A stretch of 13,562 nucleotides of DNA from the NCBI GenBank assembly GCA_900756725.1, contig CAAELJ010000079.1, positions 1-13,562 of the forward strand. Direction: 5' to 3'. The notes under the pieces are model-generated. The model ran no database searches. It worked only from the letters and a program-made list of their open reading frames with translations, and had not been told where the DNA came from. The DNA comes from an uncultured Collinsella sp. GTDB taxonomy: Bacteria; Actinomycetota; Coriobacteriia; Coriobacteriales; Coriobacteriaceae. Shown here piece after piece: positions 1-6,105 of the stretch. Every line of letters begins with the position of its first letter. The first letter of the stretch is position 1. Both the position numbers and the translations under genes were made by a program.

Positions 1-6
1 ACTACT

Positions 7-28
7 CATTTAAGTCTGTCCCCAATGA
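7..28. repeat. 22-bp direct repeat, left copy
   Basis: An identical 22-bp sequence, starting CATTTAAGTCTG and ending CCCCAATGA, occurs here and at 312-333 in the same orientation. Its GTCCCCAA (18-25) also pairs with TTGGGGAC at 46-53 across a 20-nt loop. Sequences of this kind (a GGGGACAGACTTAAATG core on the other strand) are familiar around REP/RAYT (IS200-like) elements; that link is from memory and was not searched. No transposase gene lies in the window. Confidence 0.8.
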
Positions 29-53
29 CTGCGGAAATCCGGCACTTGGGGAC
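18..53. repeat. inverted repeat at left edge of repeat region
   Basis: GTCCCCAA (18-25) and TTGGGGAC (46-53) are perfect reverse complements separated by 20 nt, forming a REP-like hairpin. There is no T-run, so it is not a typical terminator. Confidence 0.55.
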
Positions 54-108
54 GTTCCTTTTCCGCCGGCAGCTTGGGATAGTCCTTAAAGCCCGCATCG
101 ATCAACTG

Positions 109-294
109 CGGAAAGCGCATCCCAGAATGAGCTTCCAACATGGGACGCGGTTTCCCTTGAGGCCCTCAAACGGAAAATGCATCCCGGAAATATGCCGAAA
201 AGTGGCTCTCAGTTTCCCAAGCAGGCCGCTAACGGAAAGCGCATCCCGCTATCGAACTTCAAAGCGGGATGCGCCTTCCGTGCCGGCAGTTCCG
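109..294. repeat. three tandem 62-bp hairpin units
   Basis: The sequence CGGAAArygCATCCC starts at 109, 171 and 233, a spacing of exactly 62 bp each time, and later parts of the units also align (for example GTTTCCC at 150-156 and 212-218). Unit 1 is an imperfect inverted repeat (GGAAAGCGCATCCC against GGGACGCGGTTTCC). Unit 2 is degenerate. Unit 3 forms the best stem: 233-250 pairs with 263-280 (18 bp, one mismatch) around a 12-nt loop. No open frame here looks like a protein. It is best read as a REP/BIME-like intergenic array; a degenerate mobile-element relic is an alternative. Confidence 0.7.
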
Positions 295-311
295 GGCAGT
301 CTGGGGCCACC

Positions 312-333
312 CATTTAAGTCTGTCCCCAATGA
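312..333. repeat. 22-bp direct repeat, right copy
   Basis: Exact second copy of the sequence at 7-28. It is followed by a short repeat of its own end (CCCAATGA at 326-333 and again at 337-344). That second short copy ends one base before the stop codon of the minus-strand protease gene, so the repeat block sits directly against the 3' end of that gene. Confidence 0.8.
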
Positions 334-344
334 GTGCCCAATGA

Positions 345-1346
345 CTAGTAGTAGGCCCACATGGCTTCGATTTCGTTGAGGACTTCTACGACGCCCCAGC
401 GGCGAGCGCTGCGGCTTTGCGAGTTGGGGTCGTAGACTCCCACCTGATCGGCATCGTCGATGCCCCAGAGCACGATATAGTGTCCAACGCTGGTAAAGGT
501 GCCGGGGCGAACCGATGCGATGATGGGCGCACCCGAGCGCAGCGCCTGGGTGATGGAGCTGCGATCGATATGGAGCTCCGTTGCGTTAAGGCCCAGCTGC
601 CATGCGCCGCGCGTCATAAATGACCATTCGGTGGCGCCGGTGGGGGCATAGTTGCCCGCCTCGGAAAGGGCGCACATATCGACCGGCGTCATATCGGCGT
701 GGCCGGTCTTAAAGATATAGACCATGGTGAGGCAAGTGGGACCGCAAGCGTTTTCGCGAATAGTGCCACCGGCATAGGGCAGCTCCGACCATGCGGGGTC
801 AATTTGGTAGATGTGGGGCATGGTGCCGGCACTCCACTGCGAGCGCGGGGTCGAAAAAGCAAATGAGTAGCCGGGTGCGACGGGAGCTTTAAGCAGCTTG
901 TCCTCGGCAGTGGGCTCAAGACCGGCTGATCCGTGGGAGATACAGGATCCCAAAAACACAAAGACGAGGCAGGCGGCAATGGAGCAAAGCGCAAGGCGTA
1001 GGCGGCGGGCCGGAAGCACGTGGCTTGTGGTATGCGACGCGGGGTGAGGGGCGGAATTGCCGCGATCGCGTTGAGGTCGCGAAAAGGAGCGCTTAACGTA
1101 GTAGTCGGTCTTACGGCGATCGTAGCGGCGTGGCTGCGATGTGTCGGTCTGGCGTTGGCGTGTGCTCGTACTCATGCGGTCTGACTGCTGCACGGTACGG
1201 CTTTGTTGCCGCGAAGAAGCCCCGAGCTGCTCTTGGGGGCGCTGCGGGCTGTCGTTGTCGGAGGTGCTTCTGGGCGTTGGCGTGGTGCGGCCGGCAAGGC
1301 GCACGCTTTGTGGCCGTTGGTCGCCGTCATTGTATCCGTATGCCAT
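345..1346 (-). CDS. membrane-anchored C39-like cysteine peptidase
   Basis: Encodes 333 aa. Residues 1 to about 115 are rich in Arg, Ser, Gln and Thr and look disordered. One hydrophobic helix follows (about 118-136). The C-terminal half (about 175-333) resembles the peptidase_C39_2 papain-like fold: candidate nucleophile Cys201 in NACGPTC, His289 in GHYIVLWG and Asp306 in VYDPNS. The positive N-terminus and single helix suggest the protease domain faces outside. LGSC at the helix end resembles a lipobox, but it is too far from the N-terminus to be a normal signal peptide. The ATG at 1346 was chosen because AAGGTGA lies 5 nt before it; a GTG at 1355 would add three residues. No ABC exporter or peptide substrate is adjacent, so the role (wall or peptide processing) is unknown. 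It is divergent from the permease gene. Confidence 0.85.
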   Translation of the reverse strand: MAYGYNDGDQRPQSVRLAGRTTPTPRSTSDNDSPQRPQEQLGASSRQQSRTVQQSDRMSTSTRQRQTDTSQPRRYDRRKTDYYVKRSFSRPQRDRGNSAPHPASHTTSHVLPARRLRLALCSIAACLVFVFLGSCISHGSAGLEPTAEDKLLKAPVAPGYSFAFSTPRSQWSAGTMPHIYQIDPAWSELPYAGGTIRENACGPTCLTMVYIFKTGHADMTPVDMCALSEAGNYAPTGATEWSFMTRGAWQLGLNATELHIDRSSITQALRSGAPIIASVRPGTFTSVGHYIVLWGIDDADQVGVYDPNSQSRSARRWGVVEVLNEIEAMWAYY

Positions 1347-1355
1347 TCGAATCAC

Positions 1356-1702
1356 CTTGCCTCATGTGTAACTTGTCTATCCTACATAAAAAGATGCACG
1401 ACACATGGGCATGTGCGCCAAAAGCCTGACAAATGGTATGAACGTTGCCGCGCCGCGCGCCAAGCGTCACGGCAACAGGTCTTCAAAAGCAGACAAGATG
1501 AAAGCGTCCAAGACGAATGACGTCTTCCGCCGTTCGTCCCAAAAACGGCGCCGCTCGTTTTGCAGTTCTGCCTTCGGTCGAGCCACAAGCGGCGCTGCTG
1601 TGCCAAGGCCGTATTGTAAAGCCACGAAATAAAAGCGCGCGGCAAAACAGACCGCGCAAAGGGTGACGTCAAAGAGGCGTCAATAAGGAAAGGAGGGGAA
1701 CA
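1356..1702. other. gene-free divergent leader with several inverted repeats
   Basis: No protein-like frame was found between the divergent protease and permease genes. The stretch contains several perfect inverted repeats: 1444-1450 with 1470-1476 (GTTGCCG/CGGCAAC), 1512-1517 with 1533-1538 (GACGAA/TTCGTC), 1548-1555 with 1588-1595 (GCGCCGCT/AGCGGCGC) and 1637-1642 with 1652-1657 (GCGCGG/CCGCGC). It could be a structured 5' leader for the permease mRNA, an operator region, or both. I do not recognise a known riboswitch. No convincing -35/-10 pair was found; TATTGT at 1612-1617 is a weak -10 candidate. Confidence 0.5.
1530..1538 (+). promoter_or_regulatory. candidate LytTR-regulator box upstream of permease
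   Basis: CCGTTCGTC matches the core site recognised by AlgR, a LytTR-domain regulator of Pseudomonas. A related inverted copy (GACGAATGA, 7 of 9) sits at 1512-1520. The site is about 165 bp before the permease start. Two LytTR regulators are encoded in this window, which raises the prior, but a 9-mer can occur by chance. Confidence 0.3.
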
Positions 1703-3154
1703 ATGGCGGACAAGAACGCAGAAGTTGCAGTCGAAGGTAACGGTGGCATGAAGAAAACGCTTTCGCTCTGGAACTTCTTCACCATCGGTTTCGGTGCCAT
1801 CATCGGAACTGGCTGGGTTCTGCAGGTCGGCGACTGGATGGTCGTGGGCGGCGGTCCCGTTCCCGCTATGATCGCATTCCTCTTGGGTGCAATCTTTCTC
1901 GTGCCCGTCGGAGCTGTTTTCGGTGAGCTCACGGCTGCTATCCCCATCTCGGGCGGCATCGTCGAGTATGTCGATCGTAGCTTTGGCCGTACGCTGAGCT
2001 ATATCACCGGTTGGCTCTTGGCCCTGGGCAACGGCATCCTGTGCCCGTGGGAGGCAATCGCTATCTCGACCCTCGTGTCCGAGATGTTCGGCAGCCTGCC
2101 CGGTCTTGAGTGGCTGCGTGCCGTCAAGCTCTATACCATCCTGGGCGCCGACGTTTACCTGTTCCCGACGCTGATCGCGCTCGGCTTTGCAGTCTACGTC
2201 ATCTTCCTCAACTTCCGCGGTGCCAGCTCGGCCGCCAAGCTCCAGGCCTTCCTGACCAAGGCCCTGCTCTGCGGCATGCTGCTCGCCATGGGCGTCTCGC
2301 TGTTCACCGGTTCGCCGGAACACGCCATGCCCGTGTTCTCCCAGGTCACCGGCGCTGGTGGCGGCAAGCCCGCTACCGAGGGCACCAGCCTGTTCGCCGG
2401 CATCGTGTCGGTCCTGGTTCTGACCCCGTTCTTCTACGCCGGTTTCGACACCATTCCTCAGCAGGCTGAGGAAGCAGCCGAGGGCCTCAACTGGAACAAG
2501 TTCGGCAAGATCATCTCCCTGGCCCTGCTGGCCGCAGGCGGCTTCTACATGGTCTGCATCTACTCGTTCGGCACCATCCTCGACTGGCATGAGTTCGTTA
2601 AGAGCCCGGTTCCCGCGCTTGCCTGCCTCAAGGGCATCAACATGCTCCTGTACCTGGCCATGCTCGTCATCGCCACGCTTGGACCCATGGGCCCGATGAA
2701 CTCCTTCTACGGCGCCACGAGCCGCATCATGCTCGCCATGGGCCGAAAGGGCCAGCTGCCCGAGAAGTTCGCCGAGGTCGATCCCAAGTCCGGCGCTCCC
2801 AAGCTCGCCTGCGTCGTTCTGGGCGTCATCACCGTCGTCGGTCCGTTCCTGGGCAAGAACATGCTCATCCCTCTGACCAACGTGTCGGCTCTCGCCTTCA
2901 TCTTCTCCTGCGGCATGGTCGCCCTCGCTTGCCTGCGCATGCGCTTCACCGAGCCCGACCTGCCTCGTCCCTACGAGGTGCCCGGCGGCAAGTTTGGCAT
3001 CAGCCTCGCTATCGTTGCCTGCGGCACCATCATTGGCCTGCTCGTGATCCCGTTCTCTCCCGCCTCCCTCAACATGGTGGAGTGGAGCATCGTGATCGGC
3101 TGGTTGGCTATTGGCCTGGCCCTCATGGCTTTCACCAATTCCCGCAAAAAGTAA
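1703..3154 (+). CDS. APC-superfamily amino acid/amine permease
   Basis: The product (483 aa) is a polytopic inner-membrane protein with about 12 hydrophobic helices, the usual size for the amino acid-polyamine-organocation family. Diagnostic pieces are GAIIGTGW in helix 1 (31-38), GFDTIPQQAEE around helix 6 (247-257), SRIMLAMGRKGQLP in the 8-9 loop (340-353) and RPYEVPGG near 422-429. It should import an amino acid, amine or small peptide-like compound by ion-coupled or exchange transport; the substrate cannot be read from the sequence. AGGAGG at 1691-1696 lies 6 nt before the ATG. The amidohydrolase begins 131 bp downstream in the same direction, suggesting that it hydrolyses what this permease brings in. 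The leader carries a possible LytTR site. Confidence 0.9.
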   Translation: MADKNAEVAVEGNGGMKKTLSLWNFFTIGFGAIIGTGWVLQVGDWMVVGGGPVPAMIAFLLGAIFLVPVGAVFGELTAAIPISGGIVEYVDRSFGRTLSYITGWLLALGNGILCPWEAIAISTLVSEMFGSLPGLEWLRAVKLYTILGADVYLFPTLIALGFAVYVIFLNFRGASSAAKLQAFLTKALLCGMLLAMGVSLFTGSPEHAMPVFSQVTGAGGGKPATEGTSLFAGIVSVLVLTPFFYAGFDTIPQQAEEAAEGLNWNKFGKIISLALLAAGGFYMVCIYSFGTILDWHEFVKSPVPALACLKGINMLLYLAMLVIATLGPMGPMNSFYGATSRIMLAMGRKGQLPEKFAEVDPKSGAPKLACVVLGVITVVGPFLGKNMLIPLTNVSALAFIFSCGMVALACLRMRFTEPDLPRPYEVPGGKFGISLAIVACGTIIGLLVIPFSPASLNMVEWSIVIGWLAIGLALMAFTNSRKK

Positions 3155-3174
3155 CGCCTAGCCGGGGCGGATCG

Positions 3175-3203
3175 GGTGCGCGGAATCCTCTCTCCCGCGC
3201 ACC
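3175..3203 (+). other. GC-rich hairpin after permease gene
   Basis: GGTGCGCGG (3175-3183) pairs perfectly with CCGCGCACC (3195-3203) around an 11-nt loop. No T-run follows, so it is more likely an mRNA-processing or stabilising element between the two genes than a strong intrinsic terminator. Confidence 0.5.
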
Positions 3204-3217
3204 GAACCCGGCACCAC

Positions 3218-3255
3218 TTGGGTAGCTTTGTGAGGCCTTAACCCAACACGGCCTC
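3218..3255 (+). promoter_or_regulatory. two overlapping, mutually exclusive hairpins before amidohydrolase
   Basis: TTGGGT (3218-3223) can pair with ACCCAA (3241-3246). GAGGCC (3232-3237), which lies in the loop of that hairpin, can pair with GGCCTC (3250-3255). The two stems are interlocked, so they would form either alternative folds or an H-type pseudoknot. They sit about 20 nt before the AAGGAGG ribosome binding site, so a switch in translation or mRNA stability is possible. The stems are only 6 bp, so chance is not excluded. Confidence 0.35.
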
Positions 3256-3263
3256 GCCCACTA

Positions 3264-3275
3264 TATGGATCCATA
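3264..3275. promoter_or_regulatory. 12-bp perfect palindrome abutting the ribosome binding site
   Basis: TATGGATCCATA is a perfect 12-bp palindrome whose last base is the first base of the AAGGAGG (3275-3281) of the amidohydrolase gene. It could be an operator half-site pair for a small dimeric regulator or simply chance. Confidence 0.3.
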
Positions 3276-3285
3276 AGGAGGAACC

Positions 3286-4563
3286 ATGTCCACTAAGTAC
3301 GCAATCGTTGGCGGCAAGCTCATCGACGGTACCGGTGCCGAGCCGGTCGAGAACTCCCTCGTTCTCGTCGACGACAACGGCAAGATCGAGTATGCCGGTG
3401 CTATGCAGGACCTTCCCGAGGGCGTTGAGGTTATCGACGCCGCCGGCAAGACCGTCCTTCCCGGCCTGATCGACACCCACCTGCACTTCTCGGGCAACCT
3501 GACCGACGATGACACCGATTGGGTTATGCAGCCGCTCCTCGAGAAGCAGGCCGTCGCCGTCAAGCAGGCCTACGACTGCCTCACCCACGGCCTCACCACC
3601 GTCTGCGAGATCGGCCGCTTTGGTATCCAGATCCGTGACTGCATCGACAAGGGCGTCTTTAAGGGCCCGCGCGTTCTGGCCACCGGCCTGGGCTTCTGCC
3701 GCGTTGCCGGTCACGGCGACTCCCACCACTGCACCCAGGAGCTCAACAAGGAATCCCACCCCTGGGGCGACCAGGTCGACGGTCCTTGGGATCTGCGCAA
3801 GGCCGTCCGTCGTCGTCTGCGCGAGAACCCCGATGCCATCAAGATCTGGGCTACCGGTGGCGGCATCTGGCGCTGGGACTCCGGTCGCGACCAGCACTAT
3901 TGCTCCGAGGAGATCCAGGCCGTGGTCGAAGAGGCAAAGATGGTCGGCATCCCCGTGTGGAGCCACTGCTACAACAACCACGCCGCTGCCTACGATTCCG
4001 TTCGCTTTGGCTGCGAGCAGCTGATTCACGGCTTCGATATCGATGAGCGCACCATGGACCTCATGGCCGAGCAGGGCACCTTCTTCACCCCGACGATCGC
4101 CTTCCTGCCCACCTGGTACGCCACCTATCCGCCCGTCTACGTCCCCGAGCTGCACGACAAGTACGAGGGCACCCTGGTCGAGAAGGAGCTGCAGCGCAAC
4201 TACGACTGCCTGCGCGAGGCCAAGAAGCGCGGTGTCGTCATGACGATCGGCTCCGACTCCTTCTCCTTCGTCACCCCGTACGGTACCTGCTCCATCGAGG
4301 AGATGTACGAGTTTGTCGACAAGATCGGCTTCACCCCGGTCGAGACCATCACCTGCGCCACCCTCAACGGTGCCAAGATGTGCCACATCGAGGACGAGAC
4401 CGGTTCCATCGAGGCCGGCAAGTGCGCCGACCTGCTGGTCGTCAACGGTGACGTCGCCGCCGACATCCACGTGCTCAACACCGACAACATGGACGTCATC
4501 ATGAAGGACGGCTGGATCGTCGAGGCTGGCACCTTTGGCGAGGCCAACAAATACAGCGCCTAA
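3286..4563 (+). CDS. metal-dependent amidohydrolase (imidazolonepropionase/prolidase-like)
   Basis: Product of 425 aa, typical for the amidohydrolase superfamily, probably cytosolic (no signal peptide). The binuclear metal-site residues are all visible: HxH in DTHLHF (His65, His67), bridging Lys186 in AIKIWATGG, His227 in WSHCYNN, His248 in IHGFDID and the catalytic Asp324 in IGSDSF. The N-terminal and C-terminal strands (1-60, about 380-425) form the usual beta-sandwich flanking the barrel. This subgroup is generally annotated as imidazolonepropionase-like; characterised relatives hydrolyse Xaa-Pro or Xaa-Arg/Lys dipeptides and cyclic amides. The substrate here is unknown. AAGGAGG (3275-3281) lies 4 nt before the ATG. 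It follows an APC permease, so a transported amino acid derivative or dipeptide-like molecule is the natural guess. Confidence 0.9.
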   Translation: MSTKYAIVGGKLIDGTGAEPVENSLVLVDDNGKIEYAGAMQDLPEGVEVIDAAGKTVLPGLIDTHLHFSGNLTDDDTDWVMQPLLEKQAVAVKQAYDCLTHGLTTVCEIGRFGIQIRDCIDKGVFKGPRVLATGLGFCRVAGHGDSHHCTQELNKESHPWGDQVDGPWDLRKAVRRRLRENPDAIKIWATGGGIWRWDSGRDQHYCSEEIQAVVEEAKMVGIPVWSHCYNNHAAAYDSVRFGCEQLIHGFDIDERTMDLMAEQGTFFTPTIAFLPTWYATYPPVYVPELHDKYEGTLVEKELQRNYDCLREAKKRGVVMTIGSDSFSFVTPYGTCSIEEMYEFVDKIGFTPVETITCATLNGAKMCHIEDETGSIEAGKCADLLVVNGDVAADIHVLNTDNMDVIMKDGWIVEAGTFGEANKYSA

Positions 4564-4565
4564 GA

Positions 4566-4577
4566 TACCGTTTGTCG
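4566..4577 (+). promoter_or_regulatory. candidate LytTR-regulator box upstream of first kinase
   Basis: TACCGTTTGTCG, two bases after the amidohydrolase stop codon, differs by one base in its core (CCGTTTGTC) from the CCGTTCGTC found before the permease, and resembles AlgR-type LytTR sites. A weaker ACAGTTTTTG (4595-4604) follows 28 bp on, not the roughly 21-bp phasing typical of tandem LytTR sites. It could mediate autoregulation of the kinase-regulator operon. Confidence 0.3.
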
Positions 4578-4604
4578 ATGGCTGGATGTAAAACACAGTT
4601 TTTG

Positions 4605-4619
4605 ATTGCATAATGCAAT
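4605..4619. promoter_or_regulatory. 15-bp palindrome, possible operator
   Basis: ATTGCATAATGCAAT is a perfect palindrome with a single central base. It contains CATAAT (4609-4614), a plausible -10 element without a good -35, and its right arm overlaps the left arm of the hairpin at 4615-4650. A regulator bound here would block that -10. Confidence 0.35.
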
Positions 4620-4650
4620 GGAGAGGGTCGCTTGCGGCCCTCTCCATTGC
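4615..4650. terminator. 13-bp perfect hairpin between amidohydrolase and kinase
   Basis: GCAATGGAGAGGG (4615-4627) pairs perfectly with CCCTCTCCATTGC (4638-4650) around a 10-nt loop. The stem is strong and sits after the amidohydrolase gene, but neither strand has a following T-run. It may be a U-poor terminator, or part of the kinase leader 24 nt before its start. Confidence 0.5.
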
Positions 4651-4674
4651 TATGGGTGCGGTAGATAAAAGGGG

Positions 4675-6066
4675 ATGACGGTGGATTTAAACAGGCTGAT
4701 TCTGGGCAAGAGCTACAACTCTACCAAGGTCTTTCGTACGGCCCAGCATGTGGTCCAGGCCATCCTGCTCGGTGTTGTCGTTCCGGCGCTTATCCTGTTG
4801 CTTATCTGGGATTTAACCGATAATCCCAATCCCGTTCCGGGCGTTGTCGTTATTGCCGGCCTGGTCATGCTGTGCTTCTTTTTCTCGTATGTCTTTGTGG
4901 TCCCCGACGACCTCACATCGAGCGCAACCGACCGTACACTCGCCATCGCATCAAAAATATTCGCCTACACGTCGCGTGGCCTTACGCCCGAAGCTGCCCT
5001 GGGCGCCTCCAAAATCATTCTGTCCGAAACTATCGCCTCGGCCATCTGCTTCACCGACGGCAAACAGGTGTTGGCAAGCTGGGGCGAGGACTCGGCAAAG
5101 TGCCCTGCCGGCACCCCGGTCGTGCTCAAGACCACGCTCAGTGTGATTGAGACGGGCGAGCAGAGCGTGTTTTCGCGTGACACCTCCAATGAGACGGGTG
5201 GCTATTTTCCCCGCCTGCGCGCCGGTATTGTCGCACCGCTTACCGTGCGCGGGCATTGCGTGGGTACGCTCGAGCTGTACTATCCCCGCCTGAGCAGCAT
5301 CGATATGCGCCAGACGGCGTTAGCCTCGGGCTTTGCCGATCTCATTTCCACGCAGCTCGCCAGCTTTGAGCTCGAGCGCCAGGACGAGCTTACGGCCCGC
5401 GTGGAGCTGCGCGCCCTACAGTCGCAGGTCGACCCGCATTTTCTGTTCAATACCATCAGCACTATCGTGTCGCTCGTGCGAACCGAGCCCGACAAGGCGC
5501 GATCGCTGCTGATCGACTTTTCCAATTACTATCGTCAGACGCTTTCTGACTCCGATACGCTCACCACGCTCGAGCATGAGGTGGAACAGGGCACTCGTTA
5601 TATCAATCTTATGCAGGCCCGGTATGGCGACGGCCGTCTGCGCGTTTCGGTCGACATCGACTTTGAGGTGCGCGACAGCATGGTGCCGCCGTTTATCTTA
5701 CAGCCGCTGCTCGAAAACTGTATCAAGCATGCCCAGCGCGAGACCGAGCCGCTTTCTATTCGTGTTGGGGCTTTTGAGACCGATGACGGTCTGGAGATCA
5801 TCGTCGAAGATGACGGCATCGGTATGAGCGAAGAAGTCTGCGCGCACCTGTTTGAGCAGCATCGCCGAGAGGAGCCCGAGAGCATTACCGCCGACGGCTC
5901 CATCAAGCGAGGCTGCGGCCTGGCGCTCTTCAACGTGCTTCAGCGCATCCATTTCTTTTACGGGGAAGATTCTGGCATGCGCGTGAAGTCCCAGGAGGGC
6001 GTGGGGACGCAGGTCATCGTCGAGCTGAACGGCGAGCCGCATGAGCCGGCGCCGATGAAGGTGTAG
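4675..6066 (+). CDS. LytS-type sensor histidine kinase with GAF-like domain (system 1)
   Basis: The product (463 aa) has two membrane helices (about 26-45 and 57-76) with a short loop, then a GAF-like sensory region (about 85-230), a His_kinase module with phosphoacceptor His255 in VDPHFLFNT, and an HATPase domain (N-box Asn348 in LENCIKH, DDGIGM at 379-384, GCGLALFN at 413-420). It should autophosphorylate and pass phosphate to the LytTR regulator that starts 39 bp downstream. With little periplasmic sequence, the signal is probably read in or near the membrane or by the cytosolic GAF-like domain, as in BtsS/YpdA relatives; the ligand is unknown. The start is uncertain: AAAAGGGG ends directly against this ATG, but would be well spaced (6 nt) for the GTG at 4681. 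It is clearly paralogous to the kinase at 10597. Confidence 0.92.
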   Translation: MTVDLNRLILGKSYNSTKVFRTAQHVVQAILLGVVVPALILLLIWDLTDNPNPVPGVVVIAGLVMLCFFFSYVFVVPDDLTSSATDRTLAIASKIFAYTSRGLTPEAALGASKIILSETIASAICFTDGKQVLASWGEDSAKCPAGTPVVLKTTLSVIETGEQSVFSRDTSNETGGYFPRLRAGIVAPLTVRGHCVGTLELYYPRLSSIDMRQTALASGFADLISTQLASFELERQDELTARVELRALQSQVDPHFLFNTISTIVSLVRTEPDKARSLLIDFSNYYRQTLSDSDTLTTLEHEVEQGTRYINLMQARYGDGRLRVSVDIDFEVRDSMVPPFILQPLLENCIKHAQRETEPLSIRVGAFETDDGLEIIVEDDGIGMSEEVCAHLFEQHRREEPESITADGSIKRGCGLALFNVLQRIHFFYGEDSGMRVKSQEGVGTQVIVELNGEPHEPAPMKV

Positions 6067-6105
6067 CGCGCGGTTGGATTGAGAGAAAAAAGAGGGGAAG
6101 CGCAT

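Noticed and set aside
109..294. CRISPR array
   Set aside because: Repeats are degenerate and self-complementary, with no constant-length unique spacers and no cas gene nearby.
25..318. Open frame of 97 codons through the repeat region
   Set aside because: It runs through the tandem repeats and a direct-repeat edge, has no ribosome binding site and no protein-like features.
1382..2590. Antisense open frame (402 codons) across the permease and its leader
   Set aside because: Composition is acidic and repetitive with no domain; it overlaps a clear 12-helix permease.
3239..3267. Promoter TTAACC-17-TATATG before the amidohydrolase
   Set aside because: Both boxes match only 4 of 6, and transcription would start inside the ribosome binding site region, removing it from the mRNA.
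3238..4647. Long antisense open frame (469 codons) opposite the amidohydrolase
   Set aside because: Its product is low-complexity (Val, Gly, Asp, Leu runs), typical of the complement of a high-GC gene; the sense strand encodes a complete metal-site enzyme with a strong ribosome binding site.
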